Source of the DNA: Cellulomonas terrae
GTDB taxonomy: Bacteria; Actinomycetota; Actinomycetes; Actinomycetales; Cellulomonadaceae
NCBI RefSeq assembly: GCF_007990265.1
Contig: NZ_BJWH01000005.1
Location: 1-64,000, forward strand
DNA: 64,000 nt
Direction of reading: 5' to 3'
In this document: piece after piece, positions 1-8,045 of the stretch
Numbering within the stretch: the first letter of the stretch is position 1
Layout of the letters: every line of letters begins with the position of its first letter
Notes under the pieces: generated by a model
Database searches by the model: none
Told to the model about the DNA's origin: nothing
The model's input: only the letters and a program-made list of their open reading frames with translations
Position numbers and translations under genes: made by a program

Positions 1-351
1 CCCGCCCCCGTCTGGCAGACCGAGTCGGGCTACTGGCGGGTCCCGCCGGAACGTCCCGCCGACTGGGGCCTCACCGAGGACCAGCACGCCGTCGAGCTCC
101 TGGTCGCGGACCCGTCCGGACACGTCGCCGTGTACATCGGGGCCGTCGGCAAGGGTCGCATCGACCTGGTGAGCGACGCCATCGTGCGCACCGCCTCCGG
201 GGCCGACGTGAGCGCCGGCAAGCGCCTCTACGGACTGGTCAACGGCGAGCTCATGTGGGCGCACGACATCGCCGCGTTCGGTCACCCCATGCAGTCCTAC
301 GCCTCCGGCCGCCTCGCGCGCGTCGGGGCCCTCACCGACGACGAGGCCTGA
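1..351 (+). CDS. Nitrobindin-like FABP-family heme-binding beta-barrel protein, 5' end missing
   Basis: The frame is open from the first base of the window, so the start lies outside; the last 116 residues are visible. Early on there is WQTESGYWRVP, the tryptophan-rich strand typical of the bacterial nitrobindin/THAP4-like (DUF1794) family, and the end has the LYGLVNGELMWAHDI strand with the late histidine region seen in these ten-stranded barrels. Family members bind ferric heme and isomerise peroxynitrite; that role is inferred by family. The stop overlaps the next start by one base (TGATG), so this gene and ygfZ are probably translationally coupled. Confidence 0.8.
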   Translation, partial: PAPVWQTESGYWRVPPERPADWGLTEDQHAVELLVADPSGHVAVYIGAVGKGRIDLVSDAIVRTASGADVSAGKRLYGLVNGELMWAHDIAAFGHPMQSYASGRLARVGALTDDEA

Positions 352-1538
352 TGACCACCGACGTTCCCGTCGAGACCCCGGCCACCCACGGGGAGCCCCC
401 GCGGCACAGCAGCCCGCTGCTGGCACGCCGCGGTGCGGTCCGTGGCGCGGGTCCCGACGACGGTGTCGCCTGGCACTACGGCGACCCGACCGCCGAGCAG
501 CGCGCCCTGTCCCGCGGCGGCGCGGTGGTCGACCAGTCGCACCTCGGCGTCGTCACCGTCACCGGCCCCGACCGGTTGACCTGGCTGAACTCGATCACCA
601 CGCAGGAGCTGACGGCGCTGGCGCCGCGGACCTCGACGGAGCTGCTGGTGCTCAGCCCGCAGGGGCACGTGGAGCACGCCGCGGGTGTCGTCGACGACGG
701 CGAGACCACCTGGCTGATCACCGAGACGCCCATCGGGCTGGCCGCGTGGCTGAACCGCATGAAGTTCATGCTGCGCGTCGAGATCGTCGACGCGACCGAC
801 GACTGGGCCGCCATCGGCGAGCCCGTCGACGCGGAGGGCGCGCCCGACGAGCCGATCACCTGGCGCGACCCGTGGCCCACCACGGCGCCCGGCGGCACCC
901 GGTACGGGCCGGCCGACGACGAGCACCCCGGCGCCGACCGCGACTGGCGGCTCGTGCTGGTCCCGCGGGACCGGCTGGTCGAGGAGGTGCGCGCACGGGA
1001 GGCCGCCGGCTGGCCGCTGGTCGGCACCTGGGCCAGCGAGGCCGCACGCGTCGAGGCGTGGCGTCCGCGCGCGTCCCACGAGGCCGACCACCGGACCATC
1101 CCGCACGAGCTCGACTGGCTGCGCACCGCGGTCCACCTGACCAAGGGCTGCTACCGCGGGCAGGAGTCCGTCGCCCGCGTGCACAACCTCGGCCGGCCGC
1201 CGCGCCGCCTGGTGATGCTGCACCTCGACGGCTCCGGGCACCTCCTGCCCGAGCCCGGTGCGGCGGTGCACGACGTCGTCAGGAGCGCCGACTCCCAGGA
1301 GCCCGGCCGGGTGGTCGGGCAGGTCACCACGGTCGCGCGCCACCACGAGCTCGGCCCGGTCGCGCTCGCCGTGGTCAAGCGGTCGGTGCCGGCGGACGGC
1401 GAGCTCGTCGTGGACTCCGAGGCGGGGTCCGTCGCGGCCGGCCAGGAGCAGATCGTGCCCGGCGACGGCGTGTCCGTGGACCGGCCCGCCGCGCGCGGGC
1501 CCCTGACCCGCGGCCTGGGGCAGCACCCGATGCTGTGA
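351..1538 (+). CDS. ygfZ: YgfZ/GcvT-like folate-binding protein
   Basis: The 395-residue product has the GcvT-like aminomethyltransferase fold of the tRNA-modifying, Fe-S-maintenance protein YgfZ. The diagnostic K-G-C-Y-R-G-Q-E motif is at residues 265-272 with Cys267, which separates YgfZ from true GcvT. Family members use tetrahydrofolate to help assemble or repair iron-sulfur enzymes. The ATG at 351 is chosen because it overlaps the preceding stop by one base; the frame stays open upstream but would only cover the previous gene. Pairing with a nitrobindin-like gene is common in actinobacteria and fits a shared oxidative or nitrosative stress role (inference). Confidence 0.88.
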   Translation: MTTDVPVETPATHGEPPRHSSPLLARRGAVRGAGPDDGVAWHYGDPTAEQRALSRGGAVVDQSHLGVVTVTGPDRLTWLNSITTQELTALAPRTSTELLVLSPQGHVEHAAGVVDDGETTWLITETPIGLAAWLNRMKFMLRVEIVDATDDWAAIGEPVDAEGAPDEPITWRDPWPTTAPGGTRYGPADDEHPGADRDWRLVLVPRDRLVEEVRAREAAGWPLVGTWASEAARVEAWRPRASHEADHRTIPHELDWLRTAVHLTKGCYRGQESVARVHNLGRPPRRLVMLHLDGSGHLLPEPGAAVHDVVRSADSQEPGRVVGQVTTVARHHELGPVALAVVKRSVPADGELVVDSEAGSVAAGQEQIVPGDGVSVDRPAARGPLTRGLGQHPML

Positions 1539-2635
1539 CGGGTCCGGACTCGCGCGCGCGCGTCGTCGCCGAGGTCAGGCTCCGCCAGGGCTGGGCCCGG
1601 GTGCGCGCCGCGTGGTTCCCGATCCTGCAGGCGTCCGTCGCGGCGGGGATCGCGTTCGCCATCGCCAGGTACGCGGTCGGGCACCCGTACCCGTTCTTCG
1701 CCCCGGTCAGCGCGTGGATCGCGCTCGGGTTCACGACGGACCGGTCGGTCCGGCGGGTCGCCGAGCTGGCCGTGGGCGTGGCGATCGGGGTCGCGCTCGG
1801 GGACCTGCTGGTGCACCTCATCGGCAACGGCGCCTGGCAGGTGGCCGTGGTCCTGTTCCTGGCGGCGATCATCGCGCGGTTCATCGACCGCGGGCAGATG
1901 CTCACGACGCAGGCGGGTGTGCAGGCGCTGGTCATCGTGGGCCTGCCCGCGATCTCCGCGACCGGGGGGCCGGTCGGGCGGTGGGTCGACGCGGCGATCG
2001 GCGGTGCCGTGGCGCTCGCGGTCGCGCTGCTGACCCCGCGCGACCCGCGTCGGTACCCCCGGACGCTCGCGCGTGCCGCCGTGGAGGACCTGGCGGGGGT
2101 GCTGCGCATCCTCGCGCGCGGGCTGCGGGAGGGGTCGACGGCGGACGTCGAGGACGCGCTGGTGCGGGGGCGGGCGTCGCAGCCGGCCCTCGACGAGTGG
2201 TCCGAGACGGCGACGAACGCCGGCGAGCTGGCCCGGGTGTCCCCGACCATCCGCAAGTACCGCGAGGAGCTGGCCGGGCTCGCCGCCGACGCGGTCCTCA
2301 TCGACCGTGCCATGCGCAACGCCCGCGTGCTCGCACGGCGCTGCCTCTCGGCAGTCGACGCGCACACCCACGACATGGCGACGGTCGCGGCGCAGGTCGA
2401 GGCCACCGCGAACGCGGCCGACGAGCTCGCAGCGGCGCTGGGTGCCGGCCGTGACCCCGAGCGTGCGCGGACCCTGCTGCTGGCCGTCGCCGGGGCGCTC
2501 GACCCGTTCCGGCTGGCCGCGAGCGACTGGCAGGTGCAGAGCCTGGTCCTGCTGCACCGGTCGCTCGTGGTGGACCTGCTGGAGGCGGCCGGCGTCGCCC
2601 CGCAGGCCGCGCGCGACTCTCTGCCCGAGATCTGA
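1535..2635 (+). CDS. FUSC-like / aromatic acid exporter family membrane protein
   Basis: This is a 366-residue protein. Its N-terminal 180 residues form hydrophobic helices of the FUSC/ArAE type (ILQASVAAGIAFAIAR, YPFFAPVSAWIALG, and the VQALVIVGLPAI and AIGGAVALAVALL segments), followed by a soluble, mostly helical C-terminal half. Related proteins export aromatic acids or form membrane scaffolds; the substrate here is not known. The GTG at 1535 overlaps the ygfZ stop as GTGA, so translation is probably coupled. The product of the shadow frame upstream is arginine/alanine rich and not credible as protein. Confidence 0.72.
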   Translation: MTGPDSRARVVAEVRLRQGWARVRAAWFPILQASVAAGIAFAIARYAVGHPYPFFAPVSAWIALGFTTDRSVRRVAELAVGVAIGVALGDLLVHLIGNGAWQVAVVLFLAAIIARFIDRGQMLTTQAGVQALVIVGLPAISATGGPVGRWVDAAIGGAVALAVALLTPRDPRRYPRTLARAAVEDLAGVLRILARGLREGSTADVEDALVRGRASQPALDEWSETATNAGELARVSPTIRKYREELAGLAADAVLIDRAMRNARVLARRCLSAVDAHTHDMATVAAQVEATANAADELAAALGAGRDPERARTLLLAVAGALDPFRLAASDWQVQSLVLLHRSLVVDLLEAAGVAPQAARDSLPEI

Positions 2636-2723
2636 CCCGCCGGGTCGAGCCGGGACGGTGACCGGACGGCCGACCGGCCCGCAACCTCCCCCGCCCGGGG
2701 GGCGGGTTCGGTACGGTCGCTGC

Positions 2724-2993
2724 GTGGACGTCTCGGTCAGCGCGTTGCGCGCAGAGCTCAGGCAGTGGATCGAGGCCGCACGCGCCGGGGAGGACGTGGT
2801 CATCACCGAGCGCGGGATCCCCGTGGCGCGGCTCAGCGGCATCGCGGCGGCGGACCTGCTGACGCGGCTCGAGCGGGACGGGCTCCTGACGCCCGCCCCG
2901 GCACCGCGCCCACCGGCGCGGTCGTCCACGGAGCGCGGCGCCCCGGCGGCCAAGGGCGGGGTCTCGGACCTGGTCCGTCGGCTGCGGCGCTGA
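2724..2993 (+). CDS. Phd/YefM-family antitoxin of a VapBC-type module
   Basis: The 89-residue protein opens with VSVSALRAELRQWIEAARAGEDVVITERGIPVARL, matching the Phd/YefM antitoxin fold: a small beta-alpha DNA-binding unit ending in an I-T-x-R-G-x-P-V-A strand. The C-terminal third is proline/alanine/serine rich and would be the disordered toxin-neutralising tail. GTG 2724 is chosen because the Phd fold begins immediately; there is no better start. The toxin starts two bases after the stop, the normal antitoxin-first order, and such complexes usually repress their own promoter. Confidence 0.8.
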   Translation: MDVSVSALRAELRQWIEAARAGEDVVITERGIPVARLSGIAAADLLTRLERDGLLTPAPAPRPPARSSTERGAPAAKGGVSDLVRRLRR

Positions 2994-2994
2994 G

Positions 2995-3414
2995 ATGGCG
3001 GTCGTCTACCTCGACACCAGCGCGCTGGTGAAGCTGTGCGTCGCCGAGCCCGGTTCCGCGCTGGTCGCGGCGCTGTGGGACGGCGCCGACCTCGTGGTCA
3101 CGTCCCGGCTGGCCGATGCCGAGGTGCGTGCGGTGCTCGCCGGGGGCCGGCGCGCGGGCCGGCTCGACGACGAGGCGGCGGCGCAGGCGCTCACGGCGTG
3201 GGAGCGGCTGTGGCCCGGGCTGCACGTGCTGGAGCTGCGGGACGTCGTGACGGCGTCGGCCGCCGCGCTCGTCGGCCGCCACCCGTTGCGCGCCGCGGAC
3301 GCCCTGCACCTCGCCTCGGCCCTGGAGCTGCGGTCGCCCGACCTCGTCGTCGCCGCGTGGGACGAGCACCTCGCGGCTGCGGCGCGCGCCGAAGGCCTGC
3401 TCGTCGTCCCGTGA
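2995..3414 (+). CDS. PIN-domain toxin ribonuclease (VapC family)
   Basis: The 139-residue protein is a single PIN domain. Visible acidic residues are the first Asp in VVYLDTSALVK, a Glu in ADAEVRAV, the Asp of RAADALHLASA and the late Asp of WDEHL, together the expected metal-binding quartet of a VapC nuclease. VapC toxins cut tRNA or rRNA when freed from their antitoxin; the target here cannot be read from sequence. It follows the antitoxin with a one-base gap (TGA-G-ATG), so the two are co-translated. Confidence 0.85.
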   Translation: MAVVYLDTSALVKLCVAEPGSALVAALWDGADLVVTSRLADAEVRAVLAGGRRAGRLDDEAAAQALTAWERLWPGLHVLELRDVVTASAAALVGRHPLRAADALHLASALELRSPDLVVAAWDEHLAAAARAEGLLVVP

Positions 3415-3433
3415 TGTCTCGTAGGCTCGCCCC

Positions 3434-3772
3434 GTGATCGCGAGCCTGCAGGTCGTCATCTTCTTCGTCTTCTACATCGCCATCTTCGGGCTGAGCCTGT
3501 GGGCGCTCATCGACCTGCTCCGGCGGCCGTCGAGCGCGTTCCCGCAGGCCGGGAAGCGGACGAAGGGGTTCTGGGGAGCGATCGTCGGCGTCGCCACGGC
3601 GGTGTCCTTCAGCGTGATCCCGATCCCCGGGGTGCCGCACCTCCCGTCGTTCCTCGCGCTGCTCGCGGCGGTCGGCGCGATCGTGTACCTGGTCGACGTG
3701 AAGCCGGCCGTGACGCCGTACTCCGGCCGGCGCGGTCCGCGCGGTCCGTCCGGCCCCTCCGGCGGCTGGTGA
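3434..3772 (+). CDS. DUF2516 family membrane protein
   Basis: The 112-residue protein has an N-terminal helix (SLQVVIFFVFYIAIFGLSLWALIDLL), a central K-R-T-K-G-F-W segment and two further hydrophobic helices, then a glycine/arginine/proline-rich tail. This is the pattern of actinobacterial DUF2516 proteins, whose function is unknown. GTG 3434 gives the only sensible start. Its stop overlaps the GTG of the asparaginase gene (GTGA). Confidence 0.75.
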   Translation: MIASLQVVIFFVFYIAIFGLSLWALIDLLRRPSSAFPQAGKRTKGFWGAIVGVATAVSFSVIPIPGVPHLPSFLALLAAVGAIVYLVDVKPAVTPYSGRRGPRGPSGPSGGW

Positions 3773-4731
3773 GCGTGACCGACATCGGAGCCGCCGCGGT
3801 CCCGCTCGCGCGGGTGCTGCGCGGGGGACTGGTGGAGTCTGTGCACACCGGCCACGTCGTGGTGCTGGCACCCGACGGGTCGCAGCGGTTCGCCCTGGGT
3901 GACCCCGACGCGACGATGTGGGCGCGGTCGTCCCTCAAACCGTTGCAGGCGGTCGCGATGCTGCGCGCGGGGCTCGACGTCGACGGTGCCGAGCTCGCCC
4001 TGGTGTGCGCCAGCCACAACGCGGAGCCGGCGCACCTCGACGTCGTCCGCGGCATCCTCGCGTCCGCGGGACTGGGTGCCGACGACCTGCGGAACACCCC
4101 CGACTGGCCCCTGGACCCCGACTCCGCGTGGCGGTGGCGTGCCGACGGGCACGGCACCGAGCCGCTCACCCAGAACTGCTCCGGGAAGCACGCGGGGATG
4201 CTCGCGACGTGCGTGGCCGCAGGCTGGCCCACACAGGACTACCTCGAGCCGGAGCACCCGCTGCAGGTCGCGACGCGGGCGGTGGTCGGTGAGCTCACCG
4301 GCGTACCCGTCGAGCTGGTGACGGTCGACGGCTGCGGCGCACCGCTGTTCTCCACGACGCTGCGGGGGCTCGCCCGCTCGTTCGCGGGGCTCGCGTGCGG
4401 CGACGGGCTCCCGCGGCGCACAGGTCGAGCGATGTCCGCGCACCCGTGGCACGTCGCCGGCACCGGTCGGGACGCCACGCGGTTCATGGAGGCGGTCCCC
4501 GGCCTCGTCGCCAAGGACGGGGCCGACGGCGTCTACGCGGCCGGGCTGCCCGACGGCGGTGCGGTCGCGCTGAAGATCGTCGACGGGTCGTCCCGTCCCC
4601 GGCCCGCCGTGCTCGCGGCCGCGCTCACCGTGGCGGGCGTCGACCGCGCGCTCGTCGAGGCCGTCGCCCTGACGCCCGTGCTGGGCCACGGGAGGGCCGT
4701 CGGCGAGGTCGTCGCGACGTTCGGCGCATGA
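3769..4731 (+). CDS. Asparaginase II family protein
   Basis: The 320-residue protein matches the asparaginase II (Rhizobium-type, Pfam asparaginase_II) family, distinct from the E. coli AnsB fold. Family-typical segments are [30 protein letters not shown] and [10 protein letters not shown]. It is expected to hydrolyse L-asparagine to aspartate and ammonia in the cytoplasm. The start is GTG 3769, overlapping the DUF2516 stop; an in-frame GTG at 3775 is an equally possible start. The 3' end overlaps dtd as ATGA. Confidence 0.85.
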   Translation: MSVTDIGAAAVPLARVLRGGLVESVHTGHVVVLAPDGSQRFALGDPDATMWARSSLKPLQAVAMLRAGLDVDGAELALVCASHNAEPAHLDVVRGILASAGLGADDLRNTPDWPLDPDSAWRWRADGHGTEPLTQNCSGKHAGMLATCVAAGWPTQDYLEPEHPLQVATRAVVGELTGVPVELVTVDGCGAPLFSTTLRGLARSFAGLACGDGLPRRTGRAMSAHPWHVAGTGRDATRFMEAVPGLVAKDGADGVYAAGLPDGGAVALKIVDGSSRPRPAVLAAALTVAGVDRALVEAVALTPVLGHGRAVGEVVATFGA

Positions 4732-5165
4732 GGGCCGTCGTCCAGCGCGTCACGCGCGCGTCCGTGACGGTCGACGGCGTCGTGGTCGGCGCGATCGACC
4801 GGCCCGGGCTGGTGGCGCTCGTCGGCGTCACGCCGGGCGACGGTCCCGTCCAGGTCGAGCTGGTCGCCCGCAAGATCGCCGAGCTGCGCATCCTGCGCGA
4901 CGAGCAGTGCGCGGTGGACGTCGGAGCCCCCGTGCTCGTCGTCAGCCAGTTCACGCTCTACGCGGACACGCGCAAGGGCCGCCGGCCCACCTGGAACGCG
5001 GCGGCACCCGGGCCGGTCGCGCAGCCGCTCGTCGAGGCTGTCGTCGACGCCCTGCGTGCTCGCGGGCTCGAGGTGGCCACGGGGGTGTTCGGGGCGGACA
5101 TGGCGGTCGAGCTGGTCAACGACGGACCGGTGACGATCCTGCTGGAGTCGGTACCGGACGCCTAG
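4728..5165 (+). CDS. dtd: D-aminoacyl-tRNA deacylase
   Basis: The 145-residue protein is the usual length for bacterial DTD and starts [17 protein letters not shown]. The two DTD hallmark motifs are present: [15 protein letters not shown], and the cross-subunit [10 protein letters not shown] near the C terminus. It removes D-amino acids from mischarged tRNA as a cytoplasmic homodimer. ATG 4728 overlaps the asparaginase stop by four bases. The TAG stop interlocks with the TAG of the convergent gene (shared CTAG). Confidence 0.93.
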   Translation: MRAVVQRVTRASVTVDGVVVGAIDRPGLVALVGVTPGDGPVQVELVARKIAELRILRDEQCAVDVGAPVLVVSQFTLYADTRKGRRPTWNAAAPGPVAQPLVEAVVDALRARGLEVATGVFGADMAVELVNDGPVTILLESVPDA

Positions 5166-5803
5166 CCACGCTCGCAGCGGCTCGTCGCGACGCTCAGCAC
5201 CTCCATGCCGGGCGGCGGCGCCGGCGGGTCGACGATCGTGGGGTCCGCGGCGTCGGTCAGGCGGACGCCGAACTGGTCCCGGCAGTACGCACCGTCGCCG
5301 AGCGCCTCCCAGCCGCGGGCCACGAGCTCGGTCCCGACGTCGGCCCGCGCGGTGCCGGAGTCGACGACCGCGTACAGGTACGACACCTGGGAGCACTCCT
5401 GGAGGCAGAGCGTGTTCTCGACGCTGGACACGGTCAGCAGCTGGGCGCCGGTGGCCACGGGCAGCGACGCGCCGACGCTGGTCATGCGCGCGAGGCTGGG
5501 ACCTCCCAGCCCGCCCAGGGTGAAGCCGACCGCGAACAGGACCGTGGTCGCGAGGGCCATGAGCCACCAGCGGGAGGGCGCTGCGCGCAGCAGGAACCAG
5601 GTCGGGACGAGCGCCACCAGCATGAGCGCGATCGCGACCGCCGTGCTCGCGGTGGTCCCCCCGTTCCCGGTCAGGAGGAGCGTGGCGCCCACCAGGAACG
5701 TCCACGCCGTCCAGACGGCCAGGACGCCGACTCCGCGGAGCACCCACCTGCCGGCCGTCGCCCGACGCTCCTCCTCGGCGGGCTCCGTCACCATCGCCAC
5801 CAC
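5162..5803 (-). CDS. Hypothetical membrane protein
   Basis: The 213-residue protein has three to four hydrophobic helices between about residues 20 and 110 ([60 protein letters not shown]). An extracytoplasmic C-terminal domain contains four cysteines that could form disulfides (CLQEC, YCRDQ, SRCERG). No family is recognised. The GTG at 5803 is chosen because GGAGGG lies six bases upstream; an ATG three codons later is possible. Confidence 0.6.
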   Translation of the reverse strand: MVAMVTEPAEEERRATAGRWVLRGVGVLAVWTAWTFLVGATLLLTGNGGTTASTAVAIALMLVALVPTWFLLRAAPSRWWLMALATTVLFAVGFTLGGLGGPSLARMTSVGASLPVATGAQLLTVSSVENTLCLQECSQVSYLYAVVDSGTARADVGTELVARGWEALGDGAYCRDQFGVRLTDAADPTIVDPPAPPPGMEVLSVATSRCERG

Positions 5804-5989
5804 GGCACTCCCTCCCCGGCCGCGACCGCGCGGCAGCACAGATGCACGCCCGCGCGATCGGTGCTCCGCGGGCCCGACGGAACATACCGAACCAGGAGGA
5901 GCCCTGAGCCACGAGAAGGTCGGGGGCAAACCACCCGAAAGGATTCAGCACCGACCACCGTGAACCGGGAGGGTCCGGACAGACGGAGA

Positions 5990-6020
5990 GGGCCCCTCGG
6001 AGTAAGCGTCCGAGGGGCCC
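5990..6020. repeat. Hairpin repeat, copy 1
   Basis: The 12-bp perfect arms GGGCCCCTCGGA (5990-6001) and TCCGAGGGGCCC (6009-6020) enclose the loop GTAAGCG. The same stem and the identical loop recur at 6679-6711. It could act as a terminator, but no gene ends next to it: the nearest gene, on the minus strand, starts about 190 bases to its left. Confidence 0.8.
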
Positions 6021-6533
6021 TTCCGTGCTCGCAGGTCTTCCGTGACCGGCGGACCGGTCACCGACGCCGCGCTGACGGTGCGGCTACGTCCCGGCACCCG
6101 GTTCGTCGCCGACGCGGTTCACCCCGAGGGGCTCCGGCACCGACGACCCGCCACGGGCGGGACGACTGCGAACGACCTTCCGGTCCTTGACGGCCCCCGC
6201 GTCGTCATCCGCGGGTCGTCGTGTTGCCACGGCGATGTGGTCGTCCGTTCTCCGGTCGGTCCGACATCCACAGCCTGTCCCCACCGGCGCCACCTCCCCG
6301 AAGGGCGTTCTGCGCCGCCGGCTCGAGTCCCCGAAGGGTCCCGTGCGTCGAGGTCCCGGCCCTGTCCGAGTGGTCCTCGACCCGGTCCACGTGATCTCCG
6401 AAGAGGCCACCTGACCTGCGGTTTCAGTCTCCCCGGGAGGGATCCTTCGCCTGCGGTTCTCGATCTGTCGATCTCGATGTGAGATTTCTAACCCTCTTCG
6501 GCAGGGGGCCGCAAGGGCTTCTCGGAGCTTTCT

Positions 6534-6623
6534 TTGTCCACCGCTCTACCCACACCCTTGTCCACAGGTTCGCCCGCGTGAACGGCCGGTAGACACAGGG
6601 GTGTGGACGAAAGATGTGGACGA
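6534..6623. promoter_or_regulatory. Cluster of four DnaA-box-like 9-mers
   Basis: Within 90 bp there are TTGTCCACC (6534-6542) and the perfect high-GC actinobacterial box TTGTCCACA (6558-6566) on the plus strand, and two TGTGGACGA (6602-6610 and 6615-6623) that read TCGTCCACA on the minus strand. Two point right and two point left. Binding of DnaA is inferred from the consensus only. Confidence 0.5.
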
Positions 6624-6678
6624 CGGGCGCGTCGTTCACCCGTCCGGCGGGGGGCCTCTTGTACCCTGAGAACCGGTG

Positions 6679-6711
6679 AAGGCCCCTCGGAGTAAGCGTC
6701 CGAGGGGCCTT
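6679..6711. repeat. Hairpin repeat, copy 2 (terminator-like)
   Basis: The 13-bp perfect arms AAGGCCCCTCGGA (6679-6691) and TCCGAGGGGCCTT (6699-6711) enclose the same GTAAGCG loop as the copy at 5990. It sits just upstream of the macro-domain gene, so it could stop a rightward transcript coming out of the gap. Confidence 0.8.
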
Positions 6712-6745
6712 ACCCATGTCGTCGGGCGACGGGGATGATGGCGGG

Positions 6746-7288
6746 ATGCTGATCGAGGCGGTGCTCGGCGACATCACGACGCAGGGCGTCGACGTCGTCG
6801 TCAACGCCGCGAACTCGTCCCTGCTCGGCGGCGGGGGAGTCGACGGCGCGATCCACGCCGCCGCCGGTCCCGAGCTGCTCGCCGCGTGCCGGGAGCTGCG
6901 CCGGACCACGCTGCCGGACGGGCTGTCCGTGGGCGACGCCGTCGCGACCCCCGGCTTCCGCCTGCCCGCCCGGTGGGTGGTCCACACCGTCGGCCCGAAC
7001 CGGCACCGGGGGCAGACCGACCCCGTGCTGCTGGCGTCGTGCTTCGCGCGGCCGCTCGAGCTCGCCGTGGGGCTGAGCGCGTCGAGCGTCGCGTTCCCCG
7101 CCGTCAGCGCCGGCGTGTACGGCTGGGCCGTCGACGACGTCGCCCGCGTCGCCGTCGGGACCGTCCGGGCGTGGCAGGAGGGGACGACGGCCCCGGGCTC
7201 GGGACCGGAGGGCGTCGCGCTGGTGCGGTTCGTGCTCTTCTCGTCGGCCGCGCTCGACGCCTTCCGTGCGGAGCTGGACCGCGCGTAG
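6746..7288 (+). CDS. Macro-domain protein (ADP-ribose / O-acetyl-ADP-ribose hydrolase family)
   Basis: The 180-residue protein is one macro domain: the [25 protein letters not shown] loop with its conserved Asn-Asn and glycine run, and the distal [13 protein letters not shown] phosphate loop, match the MacroD/YmdB type. Expected activity is removal of ADP-ribose or deacetylation of O-acetyl-ADP-ribose. ATG 6746 is chosen because the domain begins immediately after it; the in-frame ATG at 6716 lies against the hairpin. Confidence 0.88.
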   Translation: MLIEAVLGDITTQGVDVVVNAANSSLLGGGGVDGAIHAAAGPELLAACRELRRTTLPDGLSVGDAVATPGFRLPARWVVHTVGPNRHRGQTDPVLLASCFARPLELAVGLSASSVAFPAVSAGVYGWAVDDVARVAVGTVRAWQEGTTAPGSGPEGVALVRFVLFSSAALDAFRAELDRA

Positions 7289-7298
7289 CGTCACCGGC

Positions 7299-8045
7299 AT
7301 GCCCGAGCTGCTGCCGGCCCTGCCGGACTCCGAGTTCCGTCGCGTGCTGTGCGTCGTCGCGCACCCCGACGACGTCGAGTACGGCACCTCGTCGGCGGTC
7401 GCGATGTGGACCGCGCGCGGGGTCGAGGTCTCCTACCTGGTGCTCACCCGGGGAGAGGCCGGCATGGACGCGACCCCGCCGGACCGCACCCGGGAGGTCC
7501 GCACCCGCGAGCAGGTCACGGGATCGGCGGCGGTCGGGGTCAGCGACGTGACGTTCCTGGAGCATCCCGACGGCGTGCTCGAGTACGGGCTGCCGCTGCG
7601 GCGGGACATCGCGCGGCGCATCCGGGAGCTCCGGCCCGACGTGGTGCTCACCGGGTCGTGGGAGATCGAATTCGTCGCCGGGCTGAACATGGCCGACCAC
7701 CGCGTCGCCGGGCTGGCCACGCTCGACGCGGTGCGCGACGCCGGGAACCGATGGGTGTTCACCGAGCTCCTCGACGACGGCCTGGAGCCCTGGCAGGTCC
7801 GCTGGCTCCTGGTCAGCGGGGACCCGCGGGCGACGCACGGCGTGGCGGTCGACCGCGACGCCCTGCAGGCCGGGATCGCGTCCCTCGACGCGCACGCCGA
7901 GTACCTCGCCGGGCTGCCGGGACACCCGGCGCCGAAGGACATGCTCCCGATGATCGCCGGCATGCAGGGGCGTGCGATGGGGGTCGAGCACGCGGTCCTG
8001 TTCCGCGCGTACGACCTCCAGGCACCCCCGCCGCTGCTCGACTGA
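7299..8045 (+). CDS. PIG-L family deacetylase
   Basis: The 248-residue protein has the zinc motif AHPDDVEYG at residues 21-29 (His22, Asp24, Asp25) and the later MADHR histidine that completes the metal site of LmbE/PIG-L N-deacetylases. Relatives include MshB and Mca of mycothiol metabolism; which substrate is used is not clear. It follows the macro gene after a 10-base gap and ends directly beside the stop of the convergent ATPase gene. Confidence 0.85.
   Translation: MPELLPALPDSEFRRVLCVVAHPDDVEYGTSSAVAMWTARGVEVSYLVLTRGEAGMDATPPDRTREVRTREQVTGSAAVGVSDVTFLEHPDGVLEYGLPLRRDIARRIRELRPDVVLTGSWEIEFVAGLNMADHRVAGLATLDAVRDAGNRWVFTELLDDGLEPWQVRWLLVSGDPRATHGVAVDRDALQAGIASLDAHAEYLAGLPGHPAPKDMLPMIAGMQGRAMGVEHAVLFRAYDLQAPPPLLD

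Larger units (their letters stand above)
5804..6745. other. 942-bp gap with duplicated hairpin and DnaA-box-like sites
   Basis: No convincing gene is seen. Open frames of up to 146 residues exist on both strands, but their products are arginine/proline-rich without recognisable motifs. The stretch contains two copies of one hairpin (5990-6020 and 6679-6711) and, between 6534 and 6623, four DnaA-box-like 9-mers. A +strand transcript ending at the second hairpin, or a small RNA between the two, is possible but not shown. Confidence 0.6.

Noticed and set aside
1151..2953. A 600-codon minus-strand frame over ygfZ and the FUSC-like gene
   Set aside because: No family features, and it contradicts well-supported, overlapping forward genes.
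6322..6345. A T-arm-like GGCTCGAGTCC suggesting a tRNA
   Set aside because: No matching acceptor, D or anticodon arms can be drawn around it.
6042..6482. A possible 146-residue protein in the gene-free gap
   Set aside because: Arginine/proline-rich, with no ribosome site and no recognisable motif; competing frames exist on the other strand.
6534..6623. Chromosomal origin oriC
   Set aside because: Only four boxes, no AT-rich unwinding stretch and no dnaA, dnaN, rpmH, parAB or gyr genes nearby. Kept as a DnaA-box-like cluster only.
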